From Microvirga brassicacearum (GTDB lineage Bacteria > Pseudomonadota > Alphaproteobacteria > Rhizobiales > Beijerinckiaceae): a stretch of DNA of 64,000 nucleotides. The notes beneath the pieces are model-generated. The model saw only the letters and a program-made list of their open reading frames with translations. It was not told where the DNA came from and ran no database searches. The stretch is from assembly GCF_008757455.1 (NCBI RefSeq), contig NZ_VCMV01000015.1:19920-83919 (forward strand), given 5' to 3'. A program made the position numbers and the translations under genes. Positions 35,770-43,203 of this stretch are shown piece after piece; position 1 is the stretch's first letter; every line of letters begins with the position of its first letter.

Positions 35770-37371
35770 TTACGGTCGCACGACGAGAGTGCCCTCGAGG
35801 CTGGTTTTGTCGAAATCGCTTATCAAAACCTCGAGCCGAATCTGCCACGGACCCGCGAGTGGCAAGACGAGGTTATCCACCTGCCACGCATTGCCGCCCA
35901 CCTTCCGCGCCGATCGTTCGATCGGCTCAATGCCGTCCGCCGGTCGCGACAGGATCAACGTGACACCTTTTGCGTCTAGCGGTCGCGAGGCAGGGGATGA
36001 AAGGGCGATTCGGACTTGGCTGGAGCCGACGTGCCCGGGACTCACCATGAGTCCGGCCATGATCGAAGGCATATGAATGTGCAGGCTGACCGGACTCGCG
36101 GCGGCTGCCCTGGATGTTTCGAGCGCGCGCGGGGGCGGAGTGAAGCGCCACAATCCAACAACCATCAGGACAAGGGCGGCAAGTCCAATCTCAATAGCAA
36201 TGGTCCGCCCAAGCCGATGCCGGGATTTGTCCCGCGATACCTCGAGTCCGGGAGTCAGCAAGACGCGGTTTACGGATGCGAGCGCCAGGAGGGCTGCCAC
36301 CAGAATGAGCTTTGCGAGAAGGACAAGGCCGTAATCCGTGTCGAACAGGTTCTTCGGCGCCTCGACCTGTACGTAGGCCAACATTAAGCCAGTCGCCGTC
36401 AAGACGGCGACCGCCGCGACGGCGACACCCGAAAAGCGCCGTATCACCGGCTGTGCCTGAGAGGGGAATCTTCGCACCACAACGGCGAGAGGAAGAAGCG
36501 CCCCCACCCAATATGCCACCGCAACGGCATGGAGGAACATCACTGGTCGCATCAGCCACTGCGGTGTCGCGGCACTTGCATGCCCGCTCGCCGCGAAAGC
36601 GAGCCCGACGCCAGCCAACGCTGCCAGCGACAGCGCACGGCGTGACCCTCCGCGCGCGAGCAAGCTTGCAAAAGCGAGGGCGAATGCGGTGCTCGCAAGA
36701 ATGGCGGAGGTGCCGAACGCCGTCGCGAGGCCCGCGAGCCAAACTGCTCCCGAGGGAAAATCCACGAACGGGCGTCCGAGCGCGTCGAGCCCCTGCAGAC
36801 CGATCGAGACGATCGCCGCGGCAATACCCGCTGCGAGGAACCCGCGCAGGACTCGCCCCACAAGGAGAAGCCGAAGAGAAGGTGCCACCCAGGTGACGAA
36901 CAGCGCACCGCCGGCGCCGACGAACGCACCGAGATAGAAAACGAGGCGCGCCAACCACAATAGCGAGTGGATGGGCCGCTCACTCGTCTCGGCTGGTTTG
37001 TCCGCCGACGTAGAGATGTGTCCTATCGAGAAAATCATGGAGCCCGCGACCGGGTGGCCGTCTGCGGACGTCACGCGGTAACTCAGAATATGGCTGCCCG
37101 AAGGTAGATTCTCCGGTATCGCGATCCCGATCGAGTGGTCGTGCATCATGACGGACAGGTCTTCGCGGATGCCGCCGCGTGCATCAATCAGGCGAACCAC
37201 AAGCGGCGACACAGGCTCGTTGAAGCGGAGATGGACGATTGCGGGTCGAACCTGCAACACGGCCCCGTCGGCCGGAACGGATTCGACCAGCGCCGCATGC
37301 GCAAAGGCTTGGCCGCCTCCGGCAAGCATTGCGAGTCCGAGGCATATAAGAGCTGCGGCAAGGCGGACCAC
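35770..37371 (-). CDS. CopC-CopD fusion, copper-binding and copper-import membrane protein
   Basis: A single protein joining a periplasmic CopC domain and a CopD membrane domain. After a signal peptide (LICLGLAMLAGGGQAFA) the mature chain begins HAALVESVPADGAVLQ, where the N-terminal His is the CopC copper ligand. SVMMHDHSIGIAIPENL and TSADGHPVAGSMIFSIGH complete the site. Then come about eight transmembrane helices of CopD (FYLGAFVGAGGALFVTWVAP) and a C-terminal YtkA-like beta domain. No ATG fits; I suggest the GTG at 37371, but this is uncertain. It would bring copper in for NirK, NosZ and cbb3 oxidase. It is convergent with the ferritin-like gene, 14 bases apart. Confidence 0.82.
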   Translation of the reverse strand: MVRLAAALICLGLAMLAGGGQAFAHAALVESVPADGAVLQVRPAIVHLRFNEPVSPLVVRLIDARGGIREDLSVMMHDHSIGIAIPENLPSGSHILSYRVTSADGHPVAGSMIFSIGHISTSADKPAETSERPIHSLLWLARLVFYLGAFVGAGGALFVTWVAPSLRLLLVGRVLRGFLAAGIAAAIVSIGLQGLDALGRPFVDFPSGAVWLAGLATAFGTSAILASTAFALAFASLLARGGSRRALSLAALAGVGLAFAASGHASAATPQWLMRPVMFLHAVAVAYWVGALLPLAVVVRRFPSQAQPVIRRFSGVAVAAVAVLTATGLMLAYVQVEAPKNLFDTDYGLVLLAKLILVAALLALASVNRVLLTPGLEVSRDKSRHRLGRTIAIEIGLAALVLMVVGLWRFTPPPRALETSRAAAASPVSLHIHMPSIMAGLMVSPGHVGSSQVRIALSSPASRPLDAKGVTLILSRPADGIEPIERSARKVGGNAWQVDNLVLPLAGPWQIRLEVLISDFDKTSLEGTLVVRP

Positions 37372-37379
37372 TGACGCGA

Positions 37380-37401
37380 GGGGATGCCGAGAGGCATCCC
37401 C
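37380..37401. terminator. Perfect nine-base-pair hairpin between ycnI-like gene and copC-copD
   Basis: GGGGATGCC and GGCATCCCC pair perfectly around a GAGA loop. The hairpin lies 12 bases after the ycnI-like stop and directly before the proposed copC-copD GTG. It could attenuate transcription or hide the translation start. No U-run follows on the minus strand. Confidence 0.5.
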
Positions 37402-37412
37402 GTTTCCCTTTG

Positions 37413-37940
37413 TCAGTGTGTTTTCGGCGCCAGAAGTTTCAGCGCTGGAGCCGGGAATTTGTAGTCGCCGGCGCTCTTGCCTTCCGTTGGAATCTCGATC
37501 CACCTGTCGGCACCCTTTTCGCATTCCTGCACGGTTGGAAAATAGAGCATCGCGTCCGGCTGGAGTCCGCTGGTGAGATACCCCCGAAAGACGAACTCGT
37601 CATAATGCTCGTCGGGTAGCCTGCCAGTCCACACGATTTCCTTGACCCCCTCCGTCAGCGGCGTGCCATGGTAGTCGTATGACTTGTCATAGGCACTCCT
37701 GACAATTTCGAGCGTCCATCCGGACTTCGGCATGGGTTTCACAGCAATCACGCCATCGGGGATACGAATGCGCACCTTGAGCGTTGGCGAGCCTTCGCAG
37801 CCATGTCCGATGCGCACGACCGCCTTGTAGGTCGAGTTGACGGGCGCTTGCTGTACCTCCAGCGTCGAGTGTGCGAGGGCCGGTGCCGCCAGCATGAAGA
37901 AAGCCGAGGCAAGTGCCCCGCGAAAACGGGTCGTGATCAT
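37413..37940 (-). CDS. YcnI-like (DUF1775) periplasmic copper protein
   Basis: A 175-residue exported protein. The signal peptide ends at APALA and the mature chain begins HSTLEVQQAPVNSTYKAVVR, whose N-terminal His is the expected copper ligand. The DUF1775 pattern follows (RIGHGCEGSPTLKVRIRIPD, GWTLEIVRSAYDKSYDYHG, EIVWTGRLPDEHYDEFVFRG). It binds Cu(II) with Trp (DRWIEIP) in relatives. It is encoded between a DUF2946-like gene and copC-copD, the usual neighbourhood. Start at 37940 (MITTRFRGALASAF). Confidence 0.88.
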   Translation of the reverse strand: MITTRFRGALASAFFMLAAPALAHSTLEVQQAPVNSTYKAVVRIGHGCEGSPTLKVRIRIPDGVIAVKPMPKSGWTLEIVRSAYDKSYDYHGTPLTEGVKEIVWTGRLPDEHYDEFVFRGYLTSGLQPDAMLYFPTVQECEKGADRWIEIPTEGKSAGDYKFPAPALKLLAPKTH

Positions 37941-37971
37941 CGAAATTATCCTATCAGGTTGGTTGATCAAA

Positions 37972-38373
37972 TTATCGAAGGATCAAACCAGCTGGTGGCG
38001 CGCGTGCACCGACGGGAATAACGCTGAGGCGGCGAACCGACTCCGTCAGTGGCCGAGTGTAGGCAGCCAGCGCGGCCCAACGCCAGGAGGGTGGACAGAG
38101 CGTCGCGCCGTCAGTTGGTGGTGAGGCAAGACCTGCGCAATAGCTCAGGATGCAGCACGGCGCGGAATGGGCGAGTTTGCTTTGCTGATGGTCGGCCTCA
38201 CGATGGGGCCCTGCCGCGGGATGTTCAGCATGAATTTCGATCCGAGAGAGAATCGCCTCCGGTGCGCGAACCGGCGTCAATGCCATCAGCGCAATGTGGC
38301 CTAGCAGCGCCAACGCGGCGACGAGCGCGCTTGCGCGCTGTCCCTGTTTCCATCTTTGCGCCCAGTATCTCAC
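37972..38373 (-). CDS. DUF2946-like small membrane/periplasmic protein
   Basis: A 133-residue protein with an N-terminal hydrophobic segment (ASALVAALALLGHIALMALT) and a HSAPCCILSYCAG cysteine cluster, followed by a low-complexity tail. This resembles DUF2946 proteins that precede ycnI and copC-copD genes in alphaproteobacteria and may bind copper. It lies 31 bases upstream of the ycnI-like gene. The family call is tentative. Confidence 0.6.
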   Translation of the reverse strand: MRYWAQRWKQGQRASALVAALALLGHIALMALTPVRAPEAILSRIEIHAEHPAAGPHREADHQQSKLAHSAPCCILSYCAGLASPPTDGATLCPPSWRWAALAAYTRPLTESVRRLSVIPVGARAPPAGLILR

Positions 38374-38547
38374 GTCAGTCCTGCGTTCCTCTCGATCCTA
38401 CCCGAGGCGCCATCAGCGCGTGCGAGCGGGCTCTGCAATCCGTTCTCGACTGCCGCCACAGACCTATAAGGACTCTCAATGGAACCTCTTTGATTTCGCG
38501 CAAGGAACCGTTGATTGGAGCTCGTTGCCGCTGGATTCTCGGAGCTT

Positions 38548-39228
38548 TTAGAGGGCGGCGAGGGGATCGGCCCCGATCAGGAGCGCATGGCCTTGAAGAA
38601 CGAACCAGCCATAGAGGAGAACCGCGATCAGCCCCGCCAGCGCCAAAGATCGCAGGCCGACAGGTGAGGCTCTCCCCGCTAGAATTGCAGCGAAAGGTAC
38701 GACGGACGTCTCGCGGCTGAGAGCGCGCCAGCGTACCCGACCCACGCGCCTTTTGGTCTTCGCGTCGAGCAGGATGAAGCCAATCAGTGAGAACAGGGCC
38801 ATGATGCCAAAGAGGATGACCGTGACGAGATCGCCGTTCGGCGGAATGTGAGCCAACGCCCAGATCAGGAAAGCCCACAGCACCGGATGACGCGTCACCC
38901 GGGTGACCGCACCAGGTGTTGAATCATGTCGCAGGGATATCGACAACGGATTGGGCGCGATAAGACCCGCCACCAGAAAGAACGTCGCGATCGGCATAGC
39001 AACAAGGGTCAGATGCCACTGCCATGGCGCTGGCTCCCAAAGCGGAATCGGGTCGGCATCTCGGGCGGCGACGATAAGCCAGCCGAGCAGGATCAGAGAC
39101 AACATCGAATAGGCCGCAAGATACACCTTGCGTCCGAGCCTCCTGATGAGACTCGTGCGCAGGCGTGGGCTGGCGGGGATCAAATGCGCGACCAGAAAGG
39201 CGCACAACGCAATCAGGAACTCCGTCAT
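38548..39228 (-). CDS. nnrU: NnrU-family membrane protein
   Basis: A 226-residue six-helix protein with the NnrU/isoprenylcysteine methyltransferase-like pattern: FLVAHLIPASPRLRTSLIRR, NPLSISLRHDSTPGAVTRVT, and RHPVLWAFLIWALAHIPPNG. NnrU is found with NO-regulated denitrification genes and is needed for full nitrite and NO reductase activity in Rhodobacter; its reaction is not known. It overlaps the NnrS-like gene upstream by four bases (ATGA), so the two are coupled. Confidence 0.9.
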   Translation of the reverse strand: MTEFLIALCAFLVAHLIPASPRLRTSLIRRLGRKVYLAAYSMLSLILLGWLIVAARDADPIPLWEPAPWQWHLTLVAMPIATFFLVAGLIAPNPLSISLRHDSTPGAVTRVTRHPVLWAFLIWALAHIPPNGDLVTVILFGIMALFSLIGFILLDAKTKRRVGRVRWRALSRETSVVPFAAILAGRASPVGLRSLALAGLIAVLLYGWFVLQGHALLIGADPLAAL

Positions 39229-40379
39229 GGGAAGCGATGCTGTACCCGATCCGCCTCGGTGTTACGACGTTTGGAGGCGAGCCCGACGGTCAACGCGAAG
39301 CTCACTATCGCGAGGATCGTGACGATTCCGCTCCATTGCCGGAACGCTTGCCATGCCAAGGCATCTCCGATCCCCCGGATGACGAGCGACGCGTGCAGCA
39401 ACGCCAAGGGAGCGTACATGAATGGCCGATAGGCGATGCGAATGCCTGTCACGGCGGGTAAAATGATGAGAGCGTGGCCAAACACCATCGAGAGGGCGAA
39501 CCCGATCAAAACCGCATGGAGGGCGAAGTCATAAGTGTGCAGAGCAGCACCCGGCGGGGCGGCGACGAGCGCCACACCCGACAGTCCAAGCCATACGTAT
39601 CCTGACATCATGCAGGCGGCGGAGAAGCGTGTCTGCCCTTGCTGACGGAGGTTGTGACTCGCGATATCATGCCGGAGAAGCCACGTCGTGGTGAATACGA
39701 GGGCGAGGCCATAGAGTACGGCGCCGTTCGGCGTCATGAGGCCATTCTGTGCGCCGAGGATGAGAAGTCCTACCGCGAACAGGAACATGGCCTCGCTGCC
39801 CCGCTTCGGAGCGACAAGACGGCTCAGCTCGAGGCGCTCCCCCGCAACGGTCAGGATCAAGAAAGCGAGCCACCATCCCACGACGTCGGGCACGGAGTTG
39901 CCGATTAGCCAAAGCACGTTGCCGCTAAACCAGGTCAGGGCGCCAAACAGAAGCGCGCCAGTGAAGACGGCGGGCTGCTTAGCGGTGATCACCAGCGACG
40001 CGGCGGCAAGTGTTGCCGAGGCCAGAATAAAAAGCCCCGCACCTACGGCGGTCGGCGCGCCCGCCAGCAACGTCAATGTGCCGAGACCCGACAGCGCCGG
40101 CGCTGCGTAAGACCAATCCCGACCTAGCGCCACCGCTCGCTCGAGGCCGATAAGGGTGCCAAAAAGTCCTGATATCAGCAGCGGTCCATGCAGTTCCGCC
40201 AACGACGAGCCGTGAGGTATCGTCCATCCGAGCCGCCACATGCCGCCGCACAGACCAGACAGCAACGCAATGGCCGCGAGAGCCAGACACAGGATGCGGA
40301 GCCACATCCGGCGTCGAACCGTCCTCGTTTCGGCTATCGCCTCAGATCGCGGCGCGGCTGATACGGATACACCAGACAT
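39225..40379 (-). CDS. NnrS-like 12-helix membrane protein
   Basis: A 384-residue polytopic membrane protein distantly like NnrS. Conserved stretches are AELHGPLLISGLFGTLIGLE, TWFSGNVLWLIGNSVPDVVG, and the C-terminal HAVLIGFALSMVFGHALIIL with PAVTGIRIAYRPF, whose histidines may bind heme. NnrS proteins are heme-copper membrane proteins that relieve NO stress. The start at 40379 has a strong ribosome binding site (GGAGGAGG) lying inside the DUF2249 gene, and the two overlap by 38 bases. It is coupled to nnrU. Confidence 0.78.
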   Translation of the reverse strand: MSGVSVSAAPRSEAIAETRTVRRRMWLRILCLALAAIALLSGLCGGMWRLGWTIPHGSSLAELHGPLLISGLFGTLIGLERAVALGRDWSYAAPALSGLGTLTLLAGAPTAVGAGLFILASATLAAASLVITAKQPAVFTGALLFGALTWFSGNVLWLIGNSVPDVVGWWLAFLILTVAGERLELSRLVAPKRGSEAMFLFAVGLLILGAQNGLMTPNGAVLYGLALVFTTTWLLRHDIASHNLRQQGQTRFSAACMMSGYVWLGLSGVALVAAPPGAALHTYDFALHAVLIGFALSMVFGHALIILPAVTGIRIAYRPFMYAPLALLHASLVIRGIGDALAWQAFRQWSGIVTILAIVSFALTVGLASKRRNTEADRVQHRFP

Positions 40380-40590
40380 CAGGGCCCTCCTCCAGGTAGT
40401 CCCAGTCGAATTCGCCCGGATGTGCGACGTTGAAGTGGTAGAGGAGGGGTCGCGGATCGTGATCGTTCACGAGCAGAAAGCCCTCGCCGGGAGAGAGGCG
40501 CTCGAATGTCTCGAAGATCAGAGGATGACGCATGTGCGGCATGATCTGGCGGACGTCAACCGTCGCTTCTCGAACAGCAAAACCGGACAT
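40342..40590 (-). CDS. DUF2249 domain protein
   Basis: An 82-residue protein: ATVDVRQIMPHMRHPLIFET, then ERLSPGEGFLLVNDHDPRPL and YHFNVAHPGEFDWDYLEEGP. This is the TusA-like DUF2249 fold often found with hemerythrin-like and denitrification genes. It overlaps the DUF59 gene stop by one base (TGATG) and the NnrS-like gene by 38, so all three are one operon with nnrU. Function unknown. Confidence 0.85.
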   Translation of the reverse strand: MSGFAVREATVDVRQIMPHMRHPLIFETFERLSPGEGFLLVNDHDPRPLLYHFNVAHPGEFDWDYLEEGPDVWCIRISRAAI

Positions 40591-40922
40591 CAAGCAGCCT
40601 TTCTCGGTGGATGGCCAAGAAGCTCAAGACCATGATCGGTGATGAATTCCGGGCTCCACATAGGCTCCCAGACCAAGGCGACATCGATGCTGGGAACGTC
40701 TTGGAATCGATGCGCGAGAAGCTCGCGTGAATCGGCGACGATCATCTCGCCGAGTGGGCAGGCACGGGTCGTGAGAGTCAGCGCGACCTCGAGGCCAGAG
40801 GGCGTGCGAACGGCCCGATAGACAAGGCCGAGATCAACGACGCTGAGACCCACCTCTGGATCGATGACGTCGCGGAGGCACTCCAGAATATCGGGATCGA
40901 GAGGCTGTTTGTTTGTTCTCAT
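40590..40922 (-). CDS. DUF59/MIP18-family iron-sulfur assembly protein (SufT/PaaD-like)
   Basis: A 110-residue protein with the DUF59 pattern: ILECLRDVIDPEVGLSVVDL, GLVYRAVRTPSGLEVALTLT and TRACPLGEMIVADSREL with the conserved cysteine. Relatives help mature Fe-S proteins. Start at 40922 (MRTNKQPLDPDI). A TTG-N8-CAA box lies 52 bases upstream. First gene of an operon with DUF2249, the NnrS-like gene and nnrU; it may repair or assemble Fe-S clusters damaged by NO, which is inference. Confidence 0.85.
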   Translation of the reverse strand: MRTNKQPLDPDILECLRDVIDPEVGLSVVDLGLVYRAVRTPSGLEVALTLTTRACPLGEMIVADSRELLAHRFQDVPSIDVALVWEPMWSPEFITDHGLELLGHPPRKAA

Positions 40923-40974
40923 GTGAGATCCTTGTTTCGGTTGGCGCACCTTGGCCAACGGAAACGAGCGTTTC

Positions 40975-40990
40975 TTTGCCCCAAGTCAAA
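40975..40990. promoter_or_regulatory. CRP/FNR-type box for the DUF59-DUF2249-NnrS-nnrU operon
   Basis: TTTGCCCCAAGTCAAA (TTG-N8-CAA) is 52 bases upstream of the DUF59 start on the minus strand. Confidence 0.6.
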
Positions 40991-41020
40991 CAAACGCGCG
41001 ATCGCTGATCAGTGTTCGGC

Positions 41021-41036
41021 TTTGTTGCCGCGCAAA
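41021..41036. promoter_or_regulatory. CRP/FNR-type box for the DUF1858 gene
   Basis: TTTGTTGCCGCGCAAA (TTG-N8-CAA) is 53 bases upstream of the DUF1858 start on the plus strand, mirroring the spacing of the neighbouring box on the other side. Confidence 0.65.
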
Positions 41037-41089
41037 GAGATTCAGGGAAAATGGAGCTATTTTTTCACGTGACCCGTTGTGCGGAGACC

Positions 41090-41350
41090 ATGATGACCAT
41101 TGAATCCAGCAGCCTCGTCGATGACGTGATGCGACACTGGCCCACCACCATCCGCGTGTTCCTAAATTACAAGATGCATTGCGTGGGGTGTCCCATCGCA
41201 TGCTTCCACACGGTAGATGATGCCTGTCGCGAACACGGAACCGATCATCAGCGTTTCCTGGCTGATCTTAGGGCGGCGGTTGATGATGCAGATGCTAATC
41301 CAGCGTGCCCTCTGCGATCAGTAGCAGCTTGTGGGGCTCACGGATCATGA
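41090..41350 (+). CDS. DUF1858 domain protein with conserved cysteines
   Basis: An 86-residue protein beginning MMTIESSSLVDDVMRHWPTT, with the DUF1858 core IRVFLNYKMHCVGCPIACFH, where C-x2-C-x3-C follows the pattern of small ScdA/hybrid-cluster-linked domains. Such domains accompany NO and nitrite stress genes; metal binding is likely but unproven. The 3' end overlaps the convergent NnrR-type regulator by 56 bases. A TTG-N8-CAA box lies 53 bases upstream. Confidence 0.8.
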   Translation: MMTIESSSLVDDVMRHWPTTIRVFLNYKMHCVGCPIACFHTVDDACREHGTDHQRFLADLRAAVDDADANPACPLRSVAACGAHGS

Positions 41351-41993
41351 TCCGCTGACGGCCACCCTCGACAAGACCTTGTTCCTCCCAAGCGCTCAGG
41401 ATACGGCTGACTGTGTGGAGGGTCGTTCCTGTCATCTCCGCGACGTCTTGCCGTGAAATTGGAAAGTCGATCTGCACGCCCGCCTCAACCTTCCGTCCGG
41501 CCTGTTGAGCCAGCCGGAGTAGCGCATGGGCGACGCGACGTTCCACCTGCTCGGTCGACATCTCGACCACCCGCGTGTGAGCGTCTTGGAGCCGACTTCC
41601 GACCGTCTGGAGGGTGTTGACGGCGAGTGCCGGGTGCTTTGCAATCAACCTTGGCCAGATGGTAGAGGGCCAGACGAGCGCGATGCTGTCCACCACAGCC
41701 ATTGCAGTCGCCGGGTAGGTCGCCCGGCCCATGGCCATGGCGATGCCGAACATTTCGCCCGGTGTGACGAAACGGACCACCACTTGCTGCCCGTCAGGGG
41801 TGAGTTTCATCACGCGCAGGTGGCCGTGCAAGAGGACGAAGAACGAATGAGCCTCCTCATCCTGCTGGAAGACGCTCGACCCCTTTGGGTAGCGGATCGA
41901 CTGCGCCTCCTGGAGCATCTCGTCGAGATCCGCCGGCGCAAGTCCGGCGAATAGGGGAAGGTTTTTGACGAGAGATCGATCGACCGTTGACAT
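41295..41993 (-). CDS. nnrR: CRP/FNR-family regulator of the NnrR/DNR type
   Basis: A 232-residue regulator: sensor barrel (YPKGSSVFQQDEEAHSFFVL, VVRFVTPGEMFGIAMAMG), dimer helix, and helix-turn-helix QDVAEMTGTTLHTVSRILSA. It lacks the Fe-S cysteines of FNR, as NO-responsive DNR/NnrR proteins do. Its neighbours (pseudoazurin, nnrS, nnrU, DUF1858) make it the best candidate for the NO-dependent activator that binds the TTG-N8-CAA boxes of this window. Start at 41993 (MSTVDRSLVKNLPLFAGL). The gene symbol is by context, not by orthology test. Confidence 0.82.
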   Translation of the reverse strand: MSTVDRSLVKNLPLFAGLAPADLDEMLQEAQSIRYPKGSSVFQQDEEAHSFFVLLHGHLRVMKLTPDGQQVVVRFVTPGEMFGIAMAMGRATYPATAMAVVDSIALVWPSTIWPRLIAKHPALAVNTLQTVGSRLQDAHTRVVEMSTEQVERRVAHALLRLAQQAGRKVEAGVQIDFPISRQDVAEMTGTTLHTVSRILSAWEEQGLVEGGRQRIMIREPHKLLLIAEGTLD

Positions 41994-42495
41994 CCATGAA
42001 CTCCGACTGGGTAGGCATCCCCGCACAGGATTTTCGAACCCTCCACGCACCCTTCTACATGGATGTTTGCCAGCTGGAAATGCGTCTTCTTTAAATCGCC
42101 CTGGCAGTTCTCCCTTCGAGGAGCGGGCGTCGTGGGAAGCGTACTTAGCTGGACCTCGATGATTGGCCCTGACTTGAAGCAACAGGGCGTGTGCCGCAGT
42201 TCGGCCACGCGAGAAAGAGTCCGGACAAACGTGGCTCGTTCGGCATCGGCTACGCTCTCGGTGGCTATGCGAGATTGCGGATTTTTGTGGTTCCTGAACT
42301 TTGGAAATCTCGGGATTGTCTGGATCCCCGACCGCGGGGATTCCCGTGAGTCCTTTCGCCACAGGGTCAGGGGCGTGGTCCATGAGGACGGAGTTGCCTG
42401 GGACTTCGGATTTGAACCGACGATGATTGTGCCGCCTGGAGCGTCCCGGAGCGTCGTGACAGCCCGGGCGTCATTCGATGACGTCTGACGCGTTG

Positions 42496-42511
42496 TTTGT
42501 TGCAGTGCAAA
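42496..42511. promoter_or_regulatory. CRP/FNR-type box, distal, upstream of pseudoazurin
   Basis: TTTGTTGCAGTGCAAA (TTG-N8-CAA), 144 bases before the pseudoazurin start and 15 of 16 bases identical to the box before nirK at 6897. Confidence 0.65.
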
Positions 42512-42555
42512 CAGAATCCTTGCGATGTTCGAAAAATCGTCGCGAGCGCCAATTG

Positions 42556-42571
42556 TTTGCGCCATATCAAA
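42556..42571. promoter_or_regulatory. CRP/FNR-type box, proximal, upstream of pseudoazurin
   Basis: TTTGCGCCATATCAAA (TTG-N8-CAA), 84 bases before the pseudoazurin start; second of a tandem pair spaced 60 bases, near six helical turns. Confidence 0.6.
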
Positions 42572-42654
42572 CAGGTCCCTGCCAATGTCGCGTAACACGC
42601 TCCGCATGAGTTTAGAGCTCAACCGAATTCGCATTTGAAACGAGGAGAAACATC

Positions 42655-43110
42655 ATGCGGAAGATCATCATGCTGGGCGCACTTGCCGCAGCCCTCGGCC
42701 TTACCGGGGCCGTCAACGCGGCAGAGGTCGAAGTGAAGATGCTCAACAAGGGCGCAGCCGGCGTCATGGTGTTCGAACCGGCTTTGGTCAAGGTTCAGCC
42801 CGGCGATACGGTCAAATTCGTTGCGACCGATAAGGGGCACAATGTGGAGAGCGTTCCCACGATGCTGCCTGAGGGAGCAAGCCTCTTTGTTGGCAAGACC
42901 AATGAGGAGGTCACCATCACGCTCGATAAGCCCGGTGTATACGGTTACAAATGCAAGCCCCACTACGGCATGGGTATGGTCGGAATGATTGTTGTCGGAG
43001 AGCCGACCAATACCGATCAGGCCAAGGCCGTCGCCCACCCAGGCAAGGCAAAGCAAGCCTTTGCCGCATTGTTTGAGACACTGGCGTCGCAACAGACCGC
43101 CGCCAAGTAA
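42655..43110 (+). CDS. Pseudoazurin, periplasmic blue copper electron carrier
   Basis: A 151-residue cupredoxin with a signal peptide (MLGALAAALGLTGAVNA). Type 1 copper ligands are visible: His in ATDKGHNVESV, then Cys, His and Met in YGYKCKPHYGMGMVGMIVV. Pseudoazurin donates electrons to NirK and can also serve NosZ. AGGAG is well placed before the ATG. Two TTG-N8-CAA boxes lie upstream and a strong terminator follows, so it is a single-gene unit. Confidence 0.95.
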   Translation: MRKIIMLGALAAALGLTGAVNAAEVEVKMLNKGAAGVMVFEPALVKVQPGDTVKFVATDKGHNVESVPTMLPEGASLFVGKTNEEVTITLDKPGVYGYKCKPHYGMGMVGMIVVGEPTNTDQAKAVAHPGKAKQAFAALFETLASQQTAAK

Positions 43111-43125
43111 GATCACAGCTCATCT

Positions 43126-43163
43126 TGCGCCGGCGCCACCTCGTGTTCCGCCGGCGCATTTTT
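43126..43163 (+). terminator. Rho-independent terminator after pseudoazurin
   Basis: TGCGCCGGCG (43126-43135) pairs perfectly with CGCCGGCGCA (43149-43158) and is followed directly by TTTTTG. It begins 15 bases after the pseudoazurin stop and just before nnrS. Confidence 0.8.
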
Positions 43164-43203
43164 GCGTTTCCTCTTAATTGGGAAGCTGCGAGGGAGACCG
43201 AGT

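Larger units (their letters stand above)
41994..42654. other. Long intergenic region with two CRP/FNR-type boxes near pseudoazurin
   Basis: No supported gene lies in these 661 bases; several long frames are low-quality shadows. The right end holds two TTG-N8-CAA boxes (42496 and 42556) serving pseudoazurin. No box was seen close to the regulator's own start. Confidence 0.5.

Noticed and set aside
41994..42383. Upstream extension of the NnrR-type regulator to 362 residues
   Set aside because: The added 130 residues have no domain character; the conserved CRP/FNR sequence begins at the ATG at 41993.
42063..42488. A 141-codon plus-strand frame between the NnrR-type regulator and pseudoazurin
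   Set aside because: No ribosome binding site, no recognisable domain, low-complexity composition and an overlapping minus-strand frame of similar quality.
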